Assembly: GCF_021184025.1 (NCBI RefSeq)
Contig: NZ_CP036537.1
Location: 310,001-374,000, forward strand
Length of the DNA: 64,000 nucleotides
Direction: 5' to 3'
From: Rhodopseudomonas boonkerdii
GTDB lineage: Bacteria; Pseudomonadota; Alphaproteobacteria; Rhizobiales; Xanthobacteraceae
The position numbers and the translations under genes are program-made. The number at the start of each line of letters is the position of its first letter. The first letter of the stretch is position 1. The notes beneath the pieces were generated by a model. It was not told the origin of the DNA. It saw only the letters and a list, made by a program, of their open reading frames with translations, and did not search any database. Shown here in pieces: positions 1 through 9,023 of this stretch.

Positions 1-225
1 GGTCGCCAGTGCGACACAGGCCACGGCGAACAGGAAACTGGCGCCGATGGCGAAGGCATGGGGCTCGTAGCCGGAATCCTTCGAGGTGGCCGCCGAGATG
101 AAGCCGTAGGCGCCGCCAAACGCCGCGGAGAACATCACGAAGGAGCGGATGGCAAAGTTGAGCCATGGAAAGCGGCGCGCAAAGCGCCGGAACATGATCT
201 TGATCCGGAAAAGGACTCTGCTCAC
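1..225 (-). CDS. Partial membrane protein of unknown function (C-terminus beyond window)
   Basis: Reading leftwards from a GTG at 225, an open frame runs 75 codons to the window edge without a stop. A GGAG lies 7 bases before the GTG; an in-frame ATG at 195 is the alternative start. The product has a basic N-terminus (MFRRFARRFPWLN in the ATG version) followed by two hydrophobic stretches, one rich in Ala/Gly/Phe and a second just before the edge, so it looks like an inner-membrane protein with positive-inside topology. No family is recognised. Only the N-terminal part is visible. Confidence 0.6.
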   Translation of the reverse strand, partial: MSRVLFRIKIMFRRFARRFPWLNFAIRSFVMFSAAFGGAYGFISAATSKDSGYEPHAFAIGASFLFAVACVALAT

Positions 226-347
226 AACGCCACTCCGGCTGGATACGGGGATATGGCGATGATGGGTGGATCAGATTGCCAAGCGGTTGCACCCGCGGCG
301 ATGCGGCCGGAGCGGTGCGGCCATGGTTGACGAAGTATTAATATGGC

Positions 348-818
348 TCAGAGGCTGGCCGCCGCCATCCGCGCTGGCGGCGCATTGTGCGCGCCGACAA
401 TCAGCGCTGCCGCATTGCGGGCGGTAAAACTCCGAGAGCGTACGAAAATGCGATAGTCGGCTTCGCCGCTATCCGACAGGTAGATGACCGGATCGGTGCT
501 GGCGGGTGAGGTCGTGATGCCGACGAAACGTGTCGCGGCATTGGCTTTGCAGACACCAGGCTCGTTGCTGTCGTCGTCGTCGATGACGGTGAAGTCGGCG
601 TTTTCCGCACTTTCGACGATCTGCACCCGCACGGTGGCGCTGGCAGGGTCGTCGGTGAAACTCACATGGCTCTGCGCCTGCCAGGGGAACGCAGCGATCT
701 GCACCGGCCCATCGCCGGCGGCGATGCAGGGATGCGTCGATACAAAAAACTCCCCGCGCGCGAGGAAGGCGGCAATCGCCAGGGGAACCGTAGAAGCCAG
801 AATCTTCAAACGCAGCAT
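348..818 (-). CDS. Small exported or membrane-anchored hypothetical protein
   Basis: The chosen ATG at 818 gives 156 residues starting MLRLKILASTVPLAIAAFLA, a basic N-terminus plus hydrophobic core typical of a signal peptide or anchor. The frame stays open upstream to 923, but that part looks non-coding. The mature part is Ala/Ser/Thr rich, with an acidic run DDDD near its middle and few cysteines. It lies just downstream of the ComM-like ATPase on the same strand and could be co-transcribed. No family is recognised; an extracytoplasmic location is inferred from the N-terminus only. Confidence 0.6.
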   Translation of the reverse strand: MLRLKILASTVPLAIAAFLARGEFFVSTHPCIAAGDGPVQIAAFPWQAQSHVSFTDDPASATVRVQIVESAENADFTVIDDDDSNEPGVCKANAATRFVGITTSPASTDPVIYLSDSGEADYRIFVRSRSFTARNAAALIVGAHNAPPARMAAASL

Positions 819-919
819 GATACGCACTCGCCCCTGCACCCCGTAATGCGGGGTATGGTGAGCGAAGCGTAAACGAGACTGGTTACCGTGGGGTTGACGA
901 CACGCATACGTTGCAGCGG

Positions 920-2455
920 TCATGCGGCGCTGCGCACCTCGTCGGCCAATGCACGATAGGACAGCGCCTCGGCCAGATGCAGCCGTCCGATCTTTTCTGC
1001 GCCGTCGAGATCGGCGAGCGTGCGGGCAACGCGCAATACGCGGTGATAGCCGCGGGCGCTCAGCCGCATGGTTTCGGCGGCGTCCTTCAGCAGGGCGAGA
1101 CCCTGTTTGTCGGGCTGCGCCACGGTTTCGAGAATGGAGGCTGGCGTCGATGCATTGGTGTGGACGCCTGTCAGCCCCGCCGCCGCATAGCGCGCCGTCT
1201 GGATGTTGCGTGCCGCCGCGACGCGTACGGCGACCTCCGCCGAGCCTTCCGAAGGCGGCGGCAGGATAAGGTCAGCGGCTGTAACGGCCGGCACCTCGAT
1301 CCGCAAGTCGATGCGATCCATCAGGGGGCCGGAGATTCGCGTCTGGTAATCCGACATACAGCGATCGATCCGGCCGCGCTTGCAGGTGAAACCGGGTTCG
1401 AAAGCATGGCCGCAGCGGCATGGATTCATCGCCGCCACCAGCATGAAGCGAGCGGGATAAGTCACACGATGATTGGCCCGCGATACCGACACCTCGCCAT
1501 TCTCGAGTGGTGCGCGCAACGAATCCAGCACGCGCGGATCGAATTCGGGAAGCTCGTCGAGAAACAGCACGCCCTGATGCGCCAGCGAGATGTCGCCTGG
1601 TCGCGCCCGCAAGCCGCCGCCCGTGAGTGCCGCCATGCTGGCCGAATGATGTGGCGCACGGAATGGCCGCCGCGTCGTCAATGTCCCGTCACGAATCTCA
1701 CCGGCGACCGAGGCGATCATCGAGATTTCCAGCAATTCGGCCGGGGACAGCGGCGGCAGGATGGACGGCAGCCGTGCGGCGAGCATGGATTTTCCGGAGC
1801 CGGGACTGCCCATCATCAGCAGATGATGGCCGCCGGCCGCGGCGATCTCGAGCGCGCGTTTGGCGCTCTCCTGCCCTTTGATGTCCCGGAGATCGAGCAG
1901 ATTGTTTTCGCGAGTCCGCACCTGAGGCTGAGGCCGCGATAGCACCTGCGTTCCTTTGAAATGATTGGCGATCTGGATCAGTGACTGCGCGGCGATGATC
2001 TGGATGTCCGGGCTCGCCCATGCCGCCTCGGCGCCGCAAGCGGCGGGGCAGATCAACCCTTCCTCGCGCGCATTGGCACCGATCGCTGCCGGCAACACCC
2101 CCGCCACCGGTGCCAGCGAGCCGTCGAGTCCGAGTTCGCCGAGCACCGTGAAGCCCGCGAGGGCATCGTGCGGGATCGCGCCGATGGTCGCCATCAGGCC
2201 AAGTGCAATGGGCAAGTCGTAATGACTGCCTTCCTTCGGCAAATCGGCTGGCGCCAGATTGACGATGATCCGCCGCGCAGGCAGCGCGAGCCCGGATGCC
2301 GTGAGGGCTGCGCGGACCCGTTCACGCGCTTCCGATACCGCTTTGTCCGGCAGGCCGACGATGATGAAGTTGGGCAGGCCGGGTACCACCTGGACCTGCA
2401 CGTCCACCGCGCGGGCCTCGATCCCCTCGAACGCGACCGTCGCGACATGCTGCAT
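920..2455 (-). CDS. YifB/ComM-family Mg-chelatase-like AAA+ ATPase
   Basis: This 511-residue protein has the full-length ComM/YifB architecture. An N-terminal Lon-protease-like (ChlI) domain of about 170 residues is followed by a Mg-chelatase AAA+ module with Walker A GSPGSGKS near residue 216, Walker B LFLDELPEF near 296 and a zinc-ribbon-like insertion MNPCRCGH...C...C, then a C-terminal helical domain. In Vibrio, ComM is a hexameric branch-migration helicase that helps integrate transforming DNA; the role in alphaproteobacteria is less well tested. The ATG at 2455 has a GAGG 7 bases upstream. No catalytic motif looks missing. Confidence 0.92.
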   Translation of the reverse strand: MQHVATVAFEGIEARAVDVQVQVVPGLPNFIIVGLPDKAVSEARERVRAALTASGLALPARRIIVNLAPADLPKEGSHYDLPIALGLMATIGAIPHDALAGFTVLGELGLDGSLAPVAGVLPAAIGANAREEGLICPAACGAEAAWASPDIQIIAAQSLIQIANHFKGTQVLSRPQPQVRTRENNLLDLRDIKGQESAKRALEIAAAGGHHLLMMGSPGSGKSMLAARLPSILPPLSPAELLEISMIASVAGEIRDGTLTTRRPFRAPHHSASMAALTGGGLRARPGDISLAHQGVLFLDELPEFDPRVLDSLRAPLENGEVSVSRANHRVTYPARFMLVAAMNPCRCGHAFEPGFTCKRGRIDRCMSDYQTRISGPLMDRIDLRIEVPAVTAADLILPPPSEGSAEVAVRVAAARNIQTARYAAAGLTGVHTNASTPASILETVAQPDKQGLALLKDAAETMRLSARGYHRVLRVARTLADLDGAEKIGRLHLAEALSYRALADEVRSAA

Positions 2456-2567
2456 CGTGCAACCTCGATTAATCTATCTAAGGTAGCATCGACAGTCTGT
2501 AACGACAAGAACGCTAGGCGCAGTTGTTTCCGATGTAGGCTTGGCACCCGGGCGATCGAGGCCCGAA

Positions 2568-3509
2568 CTACCTCCGCTTCGCCTCGATCACGTCCCAGAT
2601 GCGCGCGGCAACATCGGGGCCGCCGAGCTTGGCGATGGCGCGGATGCCCGTGGGCGAGGTGACGTTGATCTCGGTGAGATTGCCGTCGATCACATCGATG
2701 CCGACAAAGAGCAGGCCACGCTCGCGCAGTGCCGGGCCGACGCGCTCGCAGATTTCGCGTTCGCGCGGGGAGAGTTCGGTGGATTTCGCGGCGCCGCCGC
2801 GCACCATGTTGGAGCGCAGATCGTCCTCCGCGGGAACACGGTTGACCGCGCCGGCAAATTCGCCGTCCACCAGGATGATGCGCTTGTCACCATGCTTCAC
2901 TTCGGGAAGGAAGCGCTGGATCACCCACTGCTCCTTGAAGGTCACCGAGAACAGATCGTAAAGCGAGCCGAAATTCATGTCCTGCGGCAACACGCGAAAC
3001 ACCGCCGCGCCGCCATGGCCGTGCAGTGGCTTCATGACAACAGCGCCGTGCTCCGCGCGGAAGGCATTGATCTCGTCCTTGTCGCGCGAGATCAGCGTCG
3101 GCGGCATCAGGTCGTTGAAGCCCATGACGAAGATCTTTTCCGGTGCATTGCGCACTGACGCCGGGTCGTTCACCACCAGCGTCTTCGGATGGATGCGTTC
3201 GAGCAGATGCGTCGAGGTGATGTAGGCGAGATCGAACGGCGGGTCCTGCCGCAGCAGCACCACGTCGAAGCTCTCCATGTTCACGCGCTCGGGTTCGCCG
3301 AGGGTGAAGTAATCCCCCTCGACATCGCGCACCTCCAGGGGCTGCACCGGCGCCACCACATCATTGCCACGTAGGGAGAGCTTGTCGGGTGTATAATAAG
3401 AAATGCGGTGGCCGCGCTTCTGTGCTTCGAGCAGCATCGCGAAAGTGGAGTCGCCCTTGTGGTTGATGCGGGCGATGGGGTCCATCTGGACGGCGATGTT
3501 CAGGGTCAT
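2568..3509 (-). CDS. gshB: Glutathione synthetase
   Basis: A 313-residue ATP-grasp ligase that joins gamma-glutamylcysteine and glycine to make glutathione, the last step of the pathway, in the cytoplasm. The N-terminus [20 protein letters not shown] is the GshB signature (substrate domain), followed by the ATP-grasp core ([13 protein letters not shown]) and the C-terminal [17 protein letters not shown] that binds metal and substrate. Length matches the bacterial family (about 315). It is the last gene of the minus-strand rsmI-yraN-gshB run, 22 bp downstream of yraN, an arrangement common in alphaproteobacteria. Confidence 0.97.
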   Translation of the reverse strand: MTLNIAVQMDPIARINHKGDSTFAMLLEAQKRGHRISYYTPDKLSLRGNDVVAPVQPLEVRDVEGDYFTLGEPERVNMESFDVVLLRQDPPFDLAYITSTHLLERIHPKTLVVNDPASVRNAPEKIFVMGFNDLMPPTLISRDKDEINAFRAEHGAVVMKPLHGHGGAAVFRVLPQDMNFGSLYDLFSVTFKEQWVIQRFLPEVKHGDKRIILVDGEFAGAVNRVPAEDDLRSNMVRGGAAKSTELSPREREICERVGPALRERGLLFVGIDVIDGNLTEINVTSPTGIRAIAKLGGPDVAARIWDVIEAKRR

Positions 3510-3531
3510 GGGATCATTCCGAAATAAAGCG

Positions 3532-3942
3532 TCAGCAGGCGGCGTCGAATGCCGCTAACAGATGGCGTGGCAGATGTTTCGGCGCAATCAGGATGACGTC
3601 GAAACGCATGTCGAATTCCGTATGTTCGGGATGCGCCATCAGCCAGCCTTGCGCGGCATTGCTGATCCGCGCCTGCTGCCGAGCGGTGACGGCATAGGCG
3701 GCCTCGTCGAGCGTATCGCGGGCCTTCACCTCGACGAAAGCGATTAGATTGCGCTTGCGCGCCACGATGTCGATCTCGCCATGCGGCGTGCGAAAACGGC
3801 GGGCGAGGATGCGATAACCCTTCGCCAGCAGCATGGCCGCCGCACGGCTCTCTGCGGAGAGGCCGGTGGCGAAGGCCGCGACCCGCTGCGGCGATGGGGC
3901 TTTGCGACGACCGGGAGTGGAAAGCTCCGTGGGTTTAACCAT
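3532..3942 (-). CDS. yraN: YraN (UPF0102) family endonuclease-like protein
   Basis: A 136-residue member of the UPF0102/YraN family, with the restriction-endonuclease-like core seen as [22 protein letters not shown], then [20 protein letters not shown] (E, then V-E-V-K, of the PD-(D/E)xK fold). The biochemical role is not established. The start was set at the ATG at 3942, which overlaps the rsmI stop (8 bp shared), rather than an upstream extension that lies inside rsmI. Translational coupling to rsmI is likely. In E. coli yraN is also near rsmI (yraL). Confidence 0.9.
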   Translation of the reverse strand: MVKPTELSTPGRRKAPSPQRVAAFATGLSAESRAAAMLLAKGYRILARRFRTPHGEIDIVARKRNLIAFVEVKARDTLDEAAYAVTARQQARISNAAQGWLMAHPEHTEFDMRFDVILIAPKHLPRHLLAAFDAAC

Positions 3943-4861
3943 CGCCGGTTTCCCTCGCCAGTTCGAGCGCGCGGGCATAGACGGCGCGACGTGGCCTGCC
4001 GGATAGTTCGACAGCGTGAGCAACCGCGTCTTTCAAGCTGTCCCGTTGCAGCGACGTGCGCAGCAGCACGTCGAGATCGCTGTCGGTCATGGCCTCGCTA
4101 TCGGCTGCAGGCGGTCCGAGTACGACGACGAATTCGCCGCGCGTCTCCAGCCCATCCGCGGCTTTCGCCAATTCGAGCACCGGGCCGCGATTGATCTCTT
4201 CATGCAGCTTGGTCAGTTCGCGGCAGATCGCAGCGTCGCGCTGGCCCATGATGTCGGCGAGGTCGCCAAGCATCTCCTGTACGCGGTTGCCGGATTCGAA
4301 CATCACGATGGTCGCATCGATACGGGAGAGTTCTTCGAGCCGGTTGCGGCGTGCCACTTGCTTTGAAGGCAGAAAACCCTCGAAGAAAAACCGGTCCGTG
4401 GGCAGCGCCGAGACCGCGAGTGCCGTCAGCACCGAGGATGGTCCCGGCAGCGCAAAGACGTCGAAGCCGGCCTGCGTCACTTCGCGCACCAGTTTGAAGC
4501 CGGGATCGGAGATCAGTGGTGTGCCGGCATCCGACACCAGCGCGATCGATCCGCCTTCGGCCAGTTTGGCGAGAATCTTCGGCCGCGCCGCCTCGGCATT
4601 GTGCTCGTGATACTGTTTGAGGTCGGCTGATATGCCGTAACGCTCCATCAGGCGGCGGGTGATCCGTGTATCCTCGCAGGCCACCACATCCACCCCGGCG
4701 AGCACTTCCAGCGCGCGCAACGTGATGTCGCCGAGATTGCCGATCGGCGTTGCCACCAGATGCAGGCCCGGTGCGGCCTTTGGTGCGGTCAGCACATGGC
4801 CGGAGACCGTGAAGGTCCTGCCCGAGGCACTGGTTTCGGAGGAGATCAAGTTCGCACGCAT
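3935..4861 (-). CDS. rsmI: 16S rRNA (cytidine(1402)-2'-O)-methyltransferase
   Basis: A 308-residue tetrapyrrole-methylase-fold enzyme that methylates the ribose of C1402 in the 16S rRNA decoding centre, using SAM. The family start [20 protein letters not shown] is present after a 30-residue leader, followed by [10 protein letters not shown], the glycine-rich [14 protein letters not shown] and [11 protein letters not shown]. It heads the rsmI-yraN-gshB operon and is divergent from the LpoA-like lipoprotein gene across a 199-bp gap. Confidence 0.95.
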   Translation of the reverse strand: MRANLISSETSASGRTFTVSGHVLTAPKAAPGLHLVATPIGNLGDITLRALEVLAGVDVVACEDTRITRRLMERYGISADLKQYHEHNAEAARPKILAKLAEGGSIALVSDAGTPLISDPGFKLVREVTQAGFDVFALPGPSSVLTALAVSALPTDRFFFEGFLPSKQVARRNRLEELSRIDATIVMFESGNRVQEMLGDLADIMGQRDAAICRELTKLHEEINRGPVLELAKAADGLETRGEFVVVLGPPAADSEAMTDSDLDVLLRTSLQRDSLKDAVAHAVELSGRPRRAVYARALELARETGDG

Positions 4862-5060
4862 GGGAGCAATCTAGAGGGAAACGCGTCAAAGAGGGACAGC
4901 CGTTTTTCAGCCGTCGTTCCCCGTTACCGCAGTGCCGTTGGCAGCGTTCCTAATATAAACCTTTTGTTTCGGTTAACTAATCCCGAACAATATGTCTGAA
5001 TCCAGCCTCCCGTTGTAGACTGGGAGCGAGCCGGTTCGCTGGCCGAAAAGAAGAGAAGCG

Positions 5061-6281
5061 ATGGCCGATCCGTTCGATCCGAAATCAGCAATTCCGGGAG
5101 CGACCCGGCGAACGGCTTTGGGCATCCTGCTCGGAGCGCCCTTGCTGTCGGCCTGTTCGGGTATTCAGCAGGCCTTGACCAACAATTACGGCACCAACAA
5201 TCCCGGTGAACCGCCGCCGGCAGGGCCTGCCGGTCCGGCTCAGCAGTCGCAGGTGATCGGCACCGGCGGCATCAAGGTCGGCCTCATCCTGCCGCAAGCG
5301 GCCCCCGGCAATGCGGGCATCGCTGCGCAGTCCATGAAGAATGCGGCGGAGATGGCCTATACCGAATTCCAGAATCCGAACATCCAGTTGTTGGTGAAGG
5401 ACGATGCCGGCAGTGCCGCCGGCGCGCAGCAGGCGGCCCAGCAAGTGCTCAGCGAAGGCGCCGAGATCATTCTTGGGCCGCTCTTCGCTGTGTCGGTACC
5501 GGCGGTGGCGCAACTCGCGCGTGCGCGCAACATTCCGGTGATCGCTTTCTCTACGGATTCGAGTGTTGCCGGCCGCGGTGTCTATCTGCTCAGCTTCCTG
5601 CCGGAATCCGACGTCAACCGCATCGTCGATTATGCATACAGCACCGGAAAGCGCTCCTTCGCGGCGATGTTGCCGGAGAACGCCTATGGCAATGTCGTCG
5701 AGGTCGCGTTCAAGCAGGCAGTCGCGCGCAAGGGTGCCCGCATGATCGCCTTCGAACGTTATGGTGCCGATCGCTCCGCTGCCGCGCGCAACATGGCGTC
5801 GCAACTGACCGGCGCCGATGCGCTGTTGCTGGCAGATGACGGCGATGCCGTGGTGGCGACCGCCGATGCCCTGACCACGGCCGGGGCCAATCTCCGCAAT
5901 GTGCAGCTGCTCGGTACGGGTTTGTGGGACAATCCCCGCGTGTTCGGCAGCGCGTCCATGCTAGGCGGACTCTATGCTGCGCCCGATCCGGCAGGTTTCC
6001 GCGCTTTCTCGGGTCGCTATCGTGCAAAGTATGGTAACGATCCCGTCCGCACAGCGACACTCTCTTACGATGCGGTAGCCTTGGTGGCGGCATTGGCCCG
6101 CACGCAGGGCGGGCAGCGCTTCGCGCCCGAAGTCCTCACCAATCAATCCGGTTTCGCCGGGATTGACGGTCTGTTCCGCTTCCGCAATGACGGCGGTAAT
6201 GATCGCGGTCTCGCGGTGATGAAGGTCGCCTCGGGTGGTGGCCAGCCGGTGGCCGGCTCGCCGAAGAGTTTCGGGACGTAG
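5061..6281 (+). CDS. LpoA/LivK-like periplasmic-binding-fold lipoprotein (penicillin-binding protein activator family)
   Basis: A 406-residue lipoprotein: N-terminal twin arginine (residues 16-17), hydrophobic stretch, and lipobox LSAC with the acylated cysteine at 32. After a Pro/Gly/Gln-rich linker comes a type I periplasmic-binding (Leu/Ile/Val-binding-like) domain: IKVGLILPQAAPGN, then LVKDDAGSAAGAQQAAQQVL. In E. coli the corresponding neighbour of yraL/rsmI and yraN is yraM = lpoA, the outer-membrane activator of PBP1A, so the context argues for a peptidoglycan-synthase regulator rather than an amino-acid importer; no permease genes are nearby. AGAAGAGA precedes the ATG. The stop is only 3 bp from the convergent hemW stop. 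Confidence 0.8.
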   Translation: MADPFDPKSAIPGATRRTALGILLGAPLLSACSGIQQALTNNYGTNNPGEPPPAGPAGPAQQSQVIGTGGIKVGLILPQAAPGNAGIAAQSMKNAAEMAYTEFQNPNIQLLVKDDAGSAAGAQQAAQQVLSEGAEIILGPLFAVSVPAVAQLARARNIPVIAFSTDSSVAGRGVYLLSFLPESDVNRIVDYAYSTGKRSFAAMLPENAYGNVVEVAFKQAVARKGARMIAFERYGADRSAAARNMASQLTGADALLLADDGDAVVATADALTTAGANLRNVQLLGTGLWDNPRVFGSASMLGGLYAAPDPAGFRAFSGRYRAKYGNDPVRTATLSYDAVALVAALARTQGGQRFAPEVLTNQSGFAGIDGLFRFRNDGGNDRGLAVMKVASGGGQPVAGSPKSFGT

Positions 6282-6284
6282 AGT

Positions 6285-7445
6285 TCACGCCGCCAGATCG
6301 GCCACGACGGCATCAAGCACCGGGAATCCCTCCTGCGTCACGCGCAGGCGACCGTTCTCGATGACGATGGCGCCTTCCTCGCAGAGGTTCTCGACGCGCT
6401 TCGGATCAAAGGCGCGGCCCGATAACGCCTCGTAGCGCGCAGGGTCGATGCCCTCGACCAGTCGCAATCCCATCAGAAGATACTCGTCGGCGCGTTCCTC
6501 GCTGTTGAGGTTTTCGTCCAGCGTGACGCCATGGCCATTGGCCTCGACACGCATCAGCCAGGCTTCGGGTCGTTTCTCGGTGGATGTTGCGTGCCTGACA
6601 CCGTCGATATCGATGCGTCCATGCGCACCGGGGCCAATGCCGGCATATTCCTGGCCGCGCCAATAGACGAGATTGTGCCGGCACTCCGCGCCCGGCCGCG
6701 CGTGATTCGAGATTTCGTAGGACGGCAGGCCATGCTGCGCGCAGACCTCTTGCGTCACGTCGTAGAGGACGCGTGCGAGGCCTTCCTCCGGCGTCTTCAG
6801 TTTGCCTGCGGCATGCAGACCGAAGAACGGCGTGCCTTCCTCGATGGTGAGCTGGTACAGCGACAGATGTTCGGCTGCTTCGGAGATCGCGAGCTTGAGT
6901 TCGTCTGTCCACATCTCCGGTGTCTGGTCGGGGCGCGCGTAGATCAGATCGAACGAGTAGCGATCGAAGGCGCTGCGCGCGATCGCGACAGCATCAAGCG
7001 CCTCGCGCGCGCTGTGCAAGCGTCCCAGCGATTTCAGCGAGGCATCGTCGAGCGCCTGTACGCCGAGCGAGACGCGATTGACGCCGGCGGCGCGATAGCC
7101 GTGAAAGCGCGTTGCATCCACCGAGGTGGGGTTGGCTTCCATTGAAACTTCGACGGTCGAATCAACGGTCCAATATTTCGCGATCGAGTCGAGAATGGAG
7201 CCGACCGTCTGCGGTTGCATCAGCGACGGTGTGCCGCCGCCGAGAAAGATCGAGGTCACCGTGCGCCCCGGAATCCGTGCGGCGGTCGTTTCGATCTCGC
7301 GCGCAAAGGCGCTGGCGAAGCGCTCTTCATCGATTTGCTGATGCCGCACATGGCTGTTGAAGTCGCAGTACGGACACTTCGACAGGCAAAACGGCCAATG
7401 CACATAGACGCCGAAAGCGTCCTGTCGTGCGTCAGCGTTGCTCAA
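6285..7445 (-). CDS. hemW: HemW-type radical SAM protein (heme chaperone)
   Basis: A 386-residue member of the HemN-like radical SAM family. The cluster motif CxxxCxxC is at residues 20, 24 and 27 within [13 protein letters not shown], the pattern lacking the extra cysteine of true coproporphyrinogen dehydrogenase HemN. It also has [10 protein letters not shown] and [20 protein letters not shown], typical of HemW, which binds heme and transfers it to respiratory enzymes. The start is a TTG at 7445 with GGAG 7 bases upstream; no ATG occurs before the cluster motif. It overlaps the end of rdgB by 14 bp, so the two are probably coupled. Confidence 0.92.
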   Translation of the reverse strand: MSNADARQDAFGVYVHWPFCLSKCPYCDFNSHVRHQQIDEERFASAFAREIETTAARIPGRTVTSIFLGGGTPSLMQPQTVGSILDSIAKYWTVDSTVEVSMEANPTSVDATRFHGYRAAGVNRVSLGVQALDDASLKSLGRLHSAREALDAVAIARSAFDRYSFDLIYARPDQTPEMWTDELKLAISEAAEHLSLYQLTIEEGTPFFGLHAAGKLKTPEEGLARVLYDVTQEVCAQHGLPSYEISNHARPGAECRHNLVYWRGQEYAGIGPGAHGRIDIDGVRHATSTEKRPEAWLMRVEANGHGVTLDENLNSEERADEYLLMGLRLVEGIDPARYEALSGRAFDPKRVENLCEEGAIVIENGRLRVTQEGFPVLDAVVADLAA

Positions 7446-8073
7446 GGCAGATCTCCGCGAGTTTCACGAAAGCCTTGGCGCGATGCGACAGGCCCTGTCC
7501 CAGCGGTGGCAGGCCGTGCTTCTCCACTGCCGTCATCTCGCCATAGGTGCGCTCGTGACCGTCGGGCAGAAAGGCCGGATCGTAGCCGAATCCGGCCGTG
7601 CCCCGTGGCGGCCAGACCAGCGTGCCATGGGCATGGGCCTCGACCTCCTCGAGATGACCGTCGGGCCATGCCACGCACAATGCCGAGACGAAATGCGCCT
7701 TGCGTTTGTCGGGTGTCGTCGCGCCGCGCTCCTGCAGCAGGCGCTCGATGCGTGTCATCGCCGCGTTGAAATCCTTGGCTGCGCCGGCCCAGCGGGCCGA
7801 ATAGATGCCGGGGGCGCCGTCGAGCGCATCAACCACGAGGCCGGAATCGTCGGCAAAAGCGGGAAGCTGCGCGACATTGGCCGCAGCGATCGCCTTGATT
7901 GCGGCATTGGCCTTGAAGGTGTCGCCTGTTTCATCGGGCTCGGCGAGGCCGAGTTCGCCCGCCGACACAGCCTCGATACCATAGGGCGCCAGCAGATCGC
8001 GCATTTCGGCAAGTTTGCCGGGGTTATGCGTGGCGATCACGAGCTTGCCGGTGATTCGACGATGTTGAGTCAT
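7432..8073 (-). CDS. rdgB: XTP/dITP pyrophosphatase (RdgB/HAM1 family)
   Basis: A 213-residue nucleotide sanitation enzyme that hydrolyses dITP, XTP and ITP to monophosphates and so keeps deaminated purines out of DNA. Family motifs: [18 protein letters not shown] at the N-terminus, [20 protein letters not shown] in the middle (catalytic acidic residues), and GFGYDPAF, then TYGEM near the C-terminus. Length is usual for the family. It lies upstream of hemW on the same strand with a 14-bp overlap, and downstream of rph after a repeat-bearing gap. rph-rdgB-hemW is a conserved alphaproteobacterial order. Confidence 0.96.
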   Translation of the reverse strand: MTQHRRITGKLVIATHNPGKLAEMRDLLAPYGIEAVSAGELGLAEPDETGDTFKANAAIKAIAAANVAQLPAFADDSGLVVDALDGAPGIYSARWAGAAKDFNAAMTRIERLLQERGATTPDKRKAHFVSALCVAWPDGHLEEVEAHAHGTLVWPPRGTAGFGYDPAFLPDGHERTYGEMTAVEKHGLPPLGQGLSHRAKAFVKLAEICLEQR

Positions 8074-8097
8074 GGAGAAGTATAACCGATTTCATGC

Positions 8098-8137
8098 CGT
8101 CGTTCCGGGTTCGCGCCTTGCGCGCCCCGGAACGACG
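8098..8137. repeat. Perfect 12-bp inverted repeat between rph and rdgB
   Basis: Arms CGTCGTTCCGGG (8098-8108 and neighbour) and CCCGGAACGACG (8126-8137) flank a GC-rich loop that itself contains a CGCG pair. It lies in the rph-rdgB gap and would form a strong hairpin in the minus-strand transcript, but no T-run follows on either strand, so it looks more like a REP-type element or RNA-stability hairpin than an intrinsic terminator. The sequence style is common between genes in Bradyrhizobium-like genomes. Confidence 0.6.
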
Positions 8138-8143
8138 CAGTTA

Positions 8144-8869
8144 TTAGGCTACCGCCACCTTCTGCAGTTCCACCAGCCTGCCGACGCCTTTTTGCGCCAG
8201 CGCCATCAGCGCCAGCAGCTCGTCCTGCGTAAACGGCTCTTTCTCCGCGGTTCCCTGGATCTCGATGATGCGGCCGTCGCCCGTCATGACGAAATTCGCA
8301 TCCGTATCCGCTTCGGAATCCTCGGCATAATCGAGATCGAGCACCGGCGTGCCCTGATAGATGCCGCAGGAGATCGCCGCGATGTTGGTGCGCAGTACCT
8401 TGTCCGCCACGTCCTTTTTGAACATGTTGCGGCTCTTCATCCAGCCAATGCAGTCGGCCAGCGCCACCCAGGCGCCGGTGATCGAAGCCGTGCGGGTGCC
8501 GCCGTCGGCCTGGATCACATCGCAATCGATGGTGATCTGGCGCTCGCCCAGCGCTTCAAGGTCGACCGCCGCGCGCAGCGAGCGGCCGATCAGGCGCTGG
8601 ATCTCGACGGTGCGGCCGCCCTGTTTACCGCTGGCTGCTTCGCGGCGCGTGCGTTCCAGGGTGGCGCGCGGCAGCATGCCATACTCGGCGGTGACCCAGC
8701 CGCGGCCTTGCCCCTTCAGCCACGGCGGCAGGCGCTCTTCCAGCGTGGCGGTGACCAGCACATGGGTGTCGCCGAACTTCACCATGCACGAGCCTTCGGC
8801 ATATTTGACGATGCCGCGCTCCAGCGAGACAGCGCGCAGTTCATCGGGCGCACGACGGCTTGGCCGCAT
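8144..8869 (-). CDS. rph: Ribonuclease PH
   Basis: A 241-residue phosphorolytic 3'-5' exoribonuclease that trims tRNA 3' ends. The start [20 protein letters not shown] at 8869 matches the family N-terminus exactly; an upstream in-frame extension to 8941 was rejected. Other family motifs seen are [52 protein letters not shown] and [19 protein letters not shown]. Its start codon overlaps, on the opposite strand, the ATG of a possible small lipoprotein gene, so the two would be divergently translated from the same bases. Confidence 0.96.
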   Translation of the reverse strand: MRPSRRAPDELRAVSLERGIVKYAEGSCMVKFGDTHVLVTATLEERLPPWLKGQGRGWVTAEYGMLPRATLERTRREAASGKQGGRTVEIQRLIGRSLRAAVDLEALGERQITIDCDVIQADGGTRTASITGAWVALADCIGWMKSRNMFKKDVADKVLRTNIAAISCGIYQGTPVLDLDYAEDSEADTDANFVMTGDGRIIEIQGTAEKEPFTQDELLALMALAQKGVGRLVELQKVAVA

Positions 8870-8975
8870 GAGAAAAATCCTTCCGGGTGTTCTGATAATG
8901 TATATCGCGGCGCTTTTAGGCGGGCTGGGCTGCAGCGGCAAGGGTGCGCCGGTTCCGATGCCGGAAGGAGCTTGA
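8868..8975 (+). CDS. Possible 35-residue lipoprotein
   Basis: A short frame from ATG 8868 to TGA 8973-8975 encodes [20 protein letters not shown] followed by [15 protein letters not shown]: a basic N-terminus, a hydrophobic core, and a lipobox-like LGGLGC in the right place. The short tail with Gly/Pro resembles the pattern of LptM/YifL-type mini-lipoproteins (C-x-K-G-P), though this is only a resemblance. No clear Shine-Dalgarno precedes the ATG, because the upstream bases belong to the start of rph on the other strand. A later in-frame ATG (codon 11) would lose the charged N-terminus. It ends 48 bp before hrcA and may share its transcript. Confidence 0.42.
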   Translation: MRKILPGVLIMYIAALLGGLGCSGKGAPVPMPEGA

Positions 8976-9023
8976 ATCCGGCCGTCTGTGACGACAAATT
9001 GAGTGCAATCAAGGAGTGCTTGA

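Noticed and set aside
911..1942. Long plus-strand frame opposite the ComM gene
   Set aside because: It is the antisense shadow of a well-conserved AAA+ gene; arginine/glutamine/histidine-rich composition is typical of such shadows in GC-rich DNA.
8995..9023. Two GAGTGC half-sites before hrcA that recall CIRCE
   Set aside because: CIRCE needs TTAGCACTC-N9-GAGTGCTAA; the left half in the required orientation is absent, so these are direct, not inverted, copies.
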